In this document: positions 1-5,467 of the stretch, piece by piece | Numbering within the stretch: position 1 is the first letter of the stretch | Layout of the letters: every line of letters begins with the position of its first letter | DNA from: an uncultured Acidobacteriota bacterium | GTDB lineage: Bacteria; Acidobacteriota; Thermoanaerobaculia; Gp7-AA8 | Assembly (NCBI GenBank): GCA_946887105.1 | Contig: CAMPKJ010000150.1 | Span: forward strand, 1-12,255 | Length of the DNA stretch: 12,255 bases | Direction: 5' to 3' | Translations under genes and position numbers: made by a program | The notes under the pieces: generated by a model | Database searches by the model: none | What the model was told of the DNA's origin: nothing | Seen by the model: only the letters and a program-made list of their open reading frames with translations

Positions 1-1
1 G

Positions 2-2359
2 CGCGAATCGGCGGTGGTGAGCGATTCGATCTCCGCCGAGGAGATCCGCAAGACTCCTGACGCGACGGCGGCGGGCGTGGTCGAGCGCCTGACCGGCGTC
101 TCGCTGATCGGCGACAAGTACGTCTTCGTGCGCGGACTCGGCGAGCGGTACAGCGGCACGACCATCAACGGCTCGACGCTGCCGACCACCGAAACCGAGA
201 AGCGCGTCGTTCCGCTCGATCTCTTTCCCGCCAAGCTCCTCGAGACCGTCAACGTCGTCAAGACCTACACGCCCGACAAGGCAGGCGACTTCGGCAGCGG
301 CGTGGTCGAGATGACCACCACGCAGTTCCCGAGCGCGCAATCGTTCAAGCTCAGCCTCGGCACCGGCTATCAAAGCGCCGCCACCGGCGAGCCGTTCCGC
401 CGTTATGCGGGCGGTCTCGATCGCATGGGCGGCGGCGGACAGCGCATGCCGTCCTCGCTTCCGTCCGGCTTCCTGCGCCGCAGCAGCATCTTCGATCCGA
501 ATGGCTACTCGCCCGCGGAACTGGAAACGTTCGGCGAGGCGCTGATCGGCAACTGGACCGGCAACGAGATCAGCTCCGCATCACCCGCCAGCGACGTCTC
601 GCTGACCTACGGCAACACGTTCGGCCGCCTCGGCGTGGTGCTGTCCGGCGTGTCGAATCACGGCTACGACATCATCGAAGAAGAGCAGCGCTTCTTCGGC
701 GTCGACTCCGGAGAGCTCGTTCCGATCAACGACTACGAGCTCACCAGCAACCGCGAGCACACCAGCACGGGACTGATCGGCAACTTCTCGTACCGCATCA
801 CCGACAACCATCGCGTGTACCTGAACTCGGTGCTCACGCGCGATGCGTCGGCCGAGGATCGCTTCCAGGAGGGACTGCAGACCTCGACCGGTGGAGACAT
901 CCGCGATTACCGCGTCCGCTACCAACGCGAAGAGATGCTCTCGCAGCGCCTGCGCGGCGAGCACAATCTCCCCGGTCCCGGCATCAGCAGCCTCGTCGAG
1001 TGGAACGTCACGCGCTCGACGGCGACCAACGAATCCGACCTGCGCGAGAACCTCTATCGCGAGTCGAACCCGGGCGTGTTCGAGCTGCAGACCGGCTTCG
1101 CGGAGTCGGGACGCGTCGAGTACTTCGACCTCGCCGATGACATCGAACAGGCCGGCCTCGCGTATACGACCTTCTTCGCGGGCAGCAAGTGGTCGGGCTC
1201 GGTCAAAGGCGGTCTCGATCGTCTGGAGCGCACGCGCGACTTCGACGCGCGCCGCTTCCGGTTCGTGCAGGCGGGCTCGCTGCACGTCGATCTCTCGCAG
1301 ACGCCCGACGAGATCTTCACCGCCGAGAACATCGGCCCGAACGGATTCGAGATCCGCGAGGTGACCGGCGTCAACGACGCGTACGACGCCGAGCACGTCA
1401 TCGACGCCGCCTATTTGATGAGCGATCTCACGTTCGGCAAGTGGCGTGTGATCGGCGGCGCGCGGCTCGAAAACTCCGACCAGCGCGTGCTGACGTTCAA
1501 TCCGTTCGACGTCGCGAACGTCGTCGAGTCGGTCAACGAGAGCAGCGACGTGCTCCCCTCGCTCAACCTCGTCTATCAGCTCGGCGAGCGCACCAACCTG
1601 CGCTTCGGCTACGGGCGTTCGGTCAATCGTCCCGAGTTCCGCGAGCTCAGCCCGTTCACGTTCACCGAAGTCGCGGGCGGACGTTCGGTCGCAGGAAATC
1701 CCGATCTCGTGCAGGCCACGCTGGACGGACTCGACCTGCGCTGGGAGACCTTCCCGAGCGGCGGCGAGGTGATCGCGGCCAGCGTGTTCTACAAATCGAT
1801 CGACTCGCCGATCGAACGCATCGTGCAGCCGACCACCGACCTGCGGCAGTCGTTCGTCAACGCCGACAAGGCCACGCTGTACGGACTCGAGCTCGAGTTC
1901 CGCCGCTCCCTCGAGTCGCTGCTCCCGGCGCTGCGCCTCTGGTCGGTGAACGTCAACTACGCGTACATCCGCTCGGACGTCGCCATCGGCGAGCACCAGC
2001 TGTCGGTGGTCACGAACCAGGAGCGCCCGCTGGAAGGACAGTCGGATCAGATCGTCAACGCCGGCCTGCAGTTCTACGAACCGCGCTGGGGCACGATGGT
2101 GCGTTTCCTCGCGGCGCACAGCGGCGAGCGTCTGACGGAAGTGGGCGCGTTCGGCCTGCCCGACATCTACGAATCCGCTTCGACGACCTTCGACGTGGTC
2201 CTGTCGCAGAGCCTCGCGTTCGCGAAGGGACTGGACGTGAAGCTGGCCGGCTCGAATCTCTTCAACGCCGAAAAAGAATTCATCCAGGGCGGAGCGCTGC
2301 AACGCCGCTACGCGCCGGGGCGCAAGGTCAGCCTGAGCCTCAGCTACAGCCCTTTCTAG
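2..2359 (+). CDS. TonB-dependent outer-membrane receptor, 5'-truncated by the window edge
   Basis: Outer-membrane ligand-gated transporter energised by TonB-ExbBD; the substrate cannot be read from the sequence. The frame is open to the window edge (codons ESAVV precede the first GTG at 14), so the signal peptide, any N-terminal carboxypeptidase-regulatory-like domain and the TonB box lie upstream. About 785 codons are visible. The plug domain spans roughly the first 110 residues and shows the family signatures EEIRKTPDATAAGVVERLTG, VFVRGLGERYSGTTING, VPLDLFPAKLLETVNVVKTY and TPDKAGDFGSGVVEMTT. The rest is a beta-barrel with alternating polar and aromatic strands; RFGYGRSVNRPEFRELSPF is typical of the C-terminal half of these receptors. 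The chain ends in ...SLSYSPF, the terminal Phe used for BAM-dependent insertion. It is followed 53 nt later by the beta-helix gene and is probably co-transcribed with it. The family is certain; the ligand is unknown. Confidence 0.95.
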   Translation, partial: RESAVVSDSISAEEIRKTPDATAAGVVERLTGVSLIGDKYVFVRGLGERYSGTTINGSTLPTTETEKRVVPLDLFPAKLLETVNVVKTYTPDKAGDFGSGVVEMTTTQFPSAQSFKLSLGTGYQSAATGEPFRRYAGGLDRMGGGGQRMPSSLPSGFLRRSSIFDPNGYSPAELETFGEALIGNWTGNEISSASPASDVSLTYGNTFGRLGVVLSGVSNHGYDIIEEEQRFFGVDSGELVPINDYELTSNREHTSTGLIGNFSYRITDNHRVYLNSVLTRDASAEDRFQEGLQTSTGGDIRDYRVRYQREEMLSQRLRGEHNLPGPGISSLVEWNVTRSTATNESDLRENLYRESNPGVFELQTGFAESGRVEYFDLADDIEQAGLAYTTFFAGSKWSGSVKGGLDRLERTRDFDARRFRFVQAGSLHVDLSQTPDEIFTAENIGPNGFEIREVTGVNDAYDAEHVIDAAYLMSDLTFGKWRVIGGARLENSDQRVLTFNPFDVANVVESVNESSDVLPSLNLVYQLGERTNLRFGYGRSVNRPEFRELSPFTFTEVAGGRSVAGNPDLVQATLDGLDLRWETFPSGGEVIAASVFYKSIDSPIERIVQPTTDLRQSFVNADKATLYGLELEFRRSLESLLPALRLWSVNVNYAYIRSDVAIGEHQLSVVTNQERPLEGQSDQIVNAGLQFYEPRWGTMVRFLAAHSGERLTEVGAFGLPDIYESASTTFDVVLSQSLAFAKGLDVKLAGSNLFNAEKEFIQGGALQRRYAPGRKVSLSLSYSPF

Positions 2360-2397
2360 ATCCAACTCCCTCACCCACCGCATCACCACAAACCACT

Positions 2398-2403
2398 GGA
2401 GGA
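2398..2403 (+). promoter_or_regulatory. Ribosome binding site of the beta-helix gene
   Basis: GGAGGA lies 9 nt before the ATG at 2413. It fixes that ATG as the start, even though the same frame stays open far upstream through the receptor gene (a GC-rich shadow). Confidence 0.8.
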
Positions 2404-2412
2404 TTTGAAGCA

Positions 2413-4245
2413 ATGCGAAGGATCCTGTTTGTTCTCGTCACGCTGTTTCTGGGAGCGCAGACGCTCAACGCGGCCACGGAAGCCGGCCTGCGCCGCGATT
2501 CCATGAACTGGGTCAGGCGCGCGCCGGTCTCGGCGTCCGCGCAGATCGCCACCGATGCCACTCCCGATCCCGCCGCGCCGCGGCCCATCACGCATCTCGA
2601 GACGAACTACTACACCTTTCTCCCCACCGAACAGCTCCAGCTCCGTCTCACCGTCGCTCCGAACGGCTTCGGCGCGCCGGTGACGATGTACCTCTTCCAC
2701 GAGAACCGCACCACCGGCGAGCGCCGCTACTACAACGTCGCCGGCGGACTGCAGAACGCCGGCACGATGACCGATCTCTTCGGCTCCGCCGGATCGCCGG
2801 TGCCGGTGTTCGTTCCGACACTCACCGACTTCGTGCTCTTCGGCTCCGCGAGCGACGCCTCGACGCTGAGCTGGGGCGTGAACGGTGCGCTCGGCAACGC
2901 CCAGGCGGCGGGTCCGGCCGGTCTCTATCAATGGGGCATCGAGCTCCGCGACGCGGCCGGCAAGCGCGTGCTGTCGCGCTCGACCGCGATGTACTCCAAC
3001 GTCACTTCCAGCGTCCCGGTCAGCGGCACCATCAACACGTCGACGACGTGGACCGCGAACAATCGCTACGTGCTGAACGAGTTCGTCGGCGTCGCCTCCG
3101 GGGCCACGCTGACCATCGAGCCGGGCACGGTGATCTATGGCGGTACGACGCGCGCGACGCTGTTCATCCAGCGCGGCGCGAAGATCATCGCGGACGGCAC
3201 GGCACGCCGCCCGATCGTCTTCACCTCGGCACAGCGCGTCGGTTCGCGCGCGCAGCAGGACTGGGGCTCGCTGGTGCTCCTCGGCAATGCGCCGATCAAC
3301 GTTCCGGTCGGCTTCGCCTTTCTCGAAGGTCTGCCCAGCGAGACGGCGTACTCGTACGGCGGCACGAATGCTTCCGATTCGAGCGGCATCCTCCGTTACG
3401 TGCGTCTGGAGTTCGGCGGCTTCCCGATCGTCACAAACCAGGAAATCAACGGCCTGACCCTCGGCGGCGTCGGCAGCGGCACGGTCATCGACTACGTCGA
3501 AGTGCTGCACAACAAGGACGACGGATTCGAGTTCTTCGGCGGCACGGTCAATGCCAGGCATCTGCTCGGCGTTGCGATCGCCGACGACGGACTCGATTTC
3601 GATTTCGGCTATTCCGGCAGCGTGCAGTTCGTCGCGCTGGTGAAGCGCGTCCCGGCCGGCGGCACCGAGGAGGGGGACTCGAACATCTTCACCGAATCGG
3701 ACAACAACGGCAACGGCACCCCCGACGCGCCACTGACCAATCCGCGCGTGTACAACGTCACCGCGGTGCGCGTGGCGACGACCGGCGGCAATCACGGAGG
3801 CGTGATCCGCCGCAGCTCGGCGGGCAAGTATTACAACAACGTCATCACCGGCAGCCGTCTCGCGCCGATCACCATCCGCGACACGAACACGTTCAACAAC
3901 ACCGCCACGGGCGAGCTGGCGTTCGACAGCTCGATCCTGCACGGCGATTTCAACGACAGCGCGTTCATCAGCAGTTCGGATCGCGGCAGCCAGACCCGCG
4001 AGTTCCTCTTCACCACCATGAAGCGCAACCGCAACACCGATCCGCTGCTGGCGATCGGCACGCCCACGCTGCTGAAAACGCTGCAGCCCGATCTGACGCC
4101 GCTGCCCGGATCGCCGGCGCTCGATGCGGACTTCGTCGCCAATCCGCCCGACAACGGCTTCCTCGAGGCGGTCGACTTCATCGGCGCGGTCGGTCCGGGA
4201 GACAACTGGGTCCTCTCCGGCTGGGCCAACTTCTCGGACAACTAA
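2413..4245 (+). CDS. Secreted right-handed beta-helix-like protein
   Basis: 610 aa, function not established. Residues 1-20 form a Sec signal peptide (MRRILFVLVTLFLGAQTLNA), so the protein is periplasmic or surface-exposed. Residues about 60-200 look like an immunoglobulin-like beta-sandwich. From about 203 the chain becomes a repetitive Gly/Asn/Asp-rich solenoid typical of right-handed parallel beta-helix proteins: TLTIEPGTVIYGG, AKIIADGTARRPIVFTSA, DWGSLVLLGNAPIN, SSGILRYVRLEFGG, VIDYVEVLHNKDDGFEFFGG, DDGLDFDFGYSGSVQFV. Asp-rich turns (DDGFEFFGG at 369-377, DNNGNGTPD at 430-438) could bind Ca2+; this is inference. The chain ends with FIGAVGPGDNWVLSGWANF, a closing motif I associate with this family. 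No lipobox, sorting domain or enzyme motif is visible. Its place directly after a TonB-dependent receptor suggests a surface partner that captures or presents the ligand, by analogy with SusD-type partners; that role is inferred. Confidence 0.85.
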   Translation: MRRILFVLVTLFLGAQTLNAATEAGLRRDSMNWVRRAPVSASAQIATDATPDPAAPRPITHLETNYYTFLPTEQLQLRLTVAPNGFGAPVTMYLFHENRTTGERRYYNVAGGLQNAGTMTDLFGSAGSPVPVFVPTLTDFVLFGSASDASTLSWGVNGALGNAQAAGPAGLYQWGIELRDAAGKRVLSRSTAMYSNVTSSVPVSGTINTSTTWTANNRYVLNEFVGVASGATLTIEPGTVIYGGTTRATLFIQRGAKIIADGTARRPIVFTSAQRVGSRAQQDWGSLVLLGNAPINVPVGFAFLEGLPSETAYSYGGTNASDSSGILRYVRLEFGGFPIVTNQEINGLTLGGVGSGTVIDYVEVLHNKDDGFEFFGGTVNARHLLGVAIADDGLDFDFGYSGSVQFVALVKRVPAGGTEEGDSNIFTESDNNGNGTPDAPLTNPRVYNVTAVRVATTGGNHGGVIRRSSAGKYYNNVITGSRLAPITIRDTNTFNNTATGELAFDSSILHGDFNDSAFISSSDRGSQTREFLFTTMKRNRNTDPLLAIGTPTLLKTLQPDLTPLPGSPALDADFVANPPDNGFLEAVDFIGAVGPGDNWVLSGWANFSDN

Positions 4246-4250
4246 GGAGA
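4244..4250 (+). promoter_or_regulatory. Ribosome binding site of the CHRD gene, overlapping the upstream stop codon
   Basis: AAGGAGA overlaps the TAA of the beta-helix gene (4243-4245) and lies 7 nt before the ATG at 4258. This indicates translational coupling of the two genes. Confidence 0.8.
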
Positions 4251-4257
4251 ACCACCC

Positions 4258-5349
4258 ATGAAACGAATCGCCTTTCTTCTGCTTCTTCTCTCTCTGCCGC
4301 TCGCGGCGTCCGCGCAGTCTTTCACCGCGCAGCTCAACGGCGCGGCGGAAGTCCCGCCCGCCGATCTCGACGGCACCGGCCTCGCGGTGGTGACCATCAA
4401 CGGTACGACCGTCAACTACACCGTCTTCCATCAGGGCATCGGCGCGCCGACGCTGGCGCACATCCATCGCGGCGCGGCCGGCGTGGTCGGACCTCCGGTG
4501 GTCAACTTCAACGTGAATACGCTCGTCAACGGCACCGTCTCGGGCGTGTCGCAGACGCTGATCAATGAGATCCTCGCCAACCCGGCCGGCTTCTACGTGA
4601 ACGTGCACACGGCGGAGTTTCCGAACGGCGCGATCCGCGGACAGCTCGTGGCCAGCTCCTCGGGCGATGGCTCGCAGACGTCGTTCATCCCCGTGATCGG
4701 CAAAGTCACCGGCGCGAACAACACGAACTTCGTGACTGACCTGCGCATCGTGAACAACGGCAGCAGCATCGCCTCGGTGAAACTCGACTACTACGCGCAG
4801 AACGGCGCCGGCCTCTCCACGCCGACCGCAACGCAGACCGTGACCGTCGGCGCCGGCGAGCAGAAGGTGCTCAACGACGTCGTCGGCGCGACGCTCTCGC
4901 AGGGCGGGCTCGGAGGCCTGGCCATCACGTCCGATCAGAACGTGGTCGCCTCCGCGCGCATCATCAACGATCTGCGCGCGCAGGGACTCGGCACCGCGGG
5001 CTTCGCCGTGAACGCGCGCGAGACCGGCTCGACCTCCGGCACGATCACCTTCCTCGCCAACAACGCCGACTACCGCACGAATCTCGGCTACTTCAATCCG
5101 TCATCCGCGACGGCAACGGTCACGCTGACCGCACGCCGCTCGGCCGACGGCGCCGTGCTCGGCACGAACACGCTGACCATTCCCGGCTTCTCGATGGTGC
5201 AGCAGCCGGCGTTCAACGCCATTGCGTCCGTGCCCGAAGCCGACCGCACGCAGAGCGACTACTACGTGAGCTGGACCTCCAACGCGCCGGTCTTCGTCTA
5301 CGGCGCCGTCACCGACAACAAGACCGGTGACGCGGTCCTGAATCAGTAG
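4258..5349 (+). CDS. Secreted CHRD-domain protein with C-terminal beta-sandwich region
   Basis: 363 aa. Residues 1-20 are a Sec signal peptide (MKRIAFLLLLLSLPLAASAQ). Residues about 21-131 are a CHRD (chordin) domain: FTAQLNGAAEVPP at the start, LAHIHRGAAGVVGPP at 67-81, FYVNVHTAEFPNGAIRGQL at 112-130. The conserved histidines H68, H70 and H117 are present. CHRD domains are common in bacterial secreted proteins, but their bacterial role is unsettled; metal binding through the histidines has been suggested. Residues about 140-363 form a separate beta-rich region (SFIPVIGKVTG, TNFVTDLRIVNN, NLGYFNPSSATATVTL, APVFVYGAVTDNKTGDAVL). I have the impression this tail recurs in secreted Acidobacteriota proteins, probably as an adhesion or surface-display module. 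It lies 12 nt after the beta-helix gene and shares its operon. Domain call sure; function unknown. Confidence 0.9.
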   Translation: MKRIAFLLLLLSLPLAASAQSFTAQLNGAAEVPPADLDGTGLAVVTINGTTVNYTVFHQGIGAPTLAHIHRGAAGVVGPPVVNFNVNTLVNGTVSGVSQTLINEILANPAGFYVNVHTAEFPNGAIRGQLVASSSGDGSQTSFIPVIGKVTGANNTNFVTDLRIVNNGSSIASVKLDYYAQNGAGLSTPTATQTVTVGAGEQKVLNDVVGATLSQGGLGGLAITSDQNVVASARIINDLRAQGLGTAGFAVNARETGSTSGTITFLANNADYRTNLGYFNPSSATATVTLTARRSADGAVLGTNTLTIPGFSMVQQPAFNAIASVPEADRTQSDYYVSWTSNAPVFVYGAVTDNKTGDAVLNQ

Positions 5350-5362
5350 ATTTCATGGAGTG

Positions 5363-5397
5363 CACGGAGTGCGGCGGCGCGGCCGCTGCACTCCGTG
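5363..5397 (+). terminator. Probable transcription terminator after the receptor operon
   Basis: Perfect 10-bp arms CACGGAGTGC (5363-5372) and GCACTCCGTG (5388-5397). Pairing continues inward (5373-5378 with 5382-5387, one G-U pair) to a stem of about 16 bp with a GCG loop. The stem begins 13 nt after the CHRD stop codon. The T tract is short and late (TTTT at 5409-5412), so intrinsic termination is likely but not textbook. Confidence 0.55.
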
Positions 5398-5438
5398 ATG
5401 CCCATCACTTTTGTAACGCTTCCGCTCTCCGGCGCACT

Positions 5439-5459
5439 ACCTCCACCGAAAGTGGAGGT
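5439..5459 (+). promoter_or_regulatory. Hairpin that sequesters the Shine-Dalgarno sequence of the tyrosinase-vWA gene
   Basis: ACCTCCAC (5439-5446) and GTGGAGGT (5452-5459) are exact reverse complements around a CGAAA loop. The right arm contains GGAGG (5454-5458), the only good ribosome binding site for the ATG at 5468 (9 nt spacing). In the mRNA the site would be paired and closed, so translation may depend on temperature, a bound factor or a competing fold. The structure is seen in the sequence; the regulatory role is inferred. Confidence 0.5.
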
Positions 5460-5467
5460 TCTCGAAT

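Noticed and set aside
1189..2412. Upstream in-frame extension of the beta-helix gene through the receptor gene
   Set aside because: Arg-rich out-of-frame reading of the receptor; the ATG at 2413 has a ribosome binding site and begins a signal peptide.
581..2413. Long minus-strand open frame opposite the receptor gene
   Set aside because: Arg/Val/Ala/Glu-rich translation without domains, lying antisense to a clear TonB receptor; a by-product of high GC in the third codon position.
2383..4608. 741-codon minus-strand open frame
   Set aside because: Antisense to the beta-helix and CHRD genes, low-complexity Arg/Asp/Val composition, no recognisable motif and no start signal.
5398..5438. Possible promoter for the tyrosinase-vWA gene
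   Set aside because: A promoter is expected after the terminator, but no convincing -35/-10 pair could be read.
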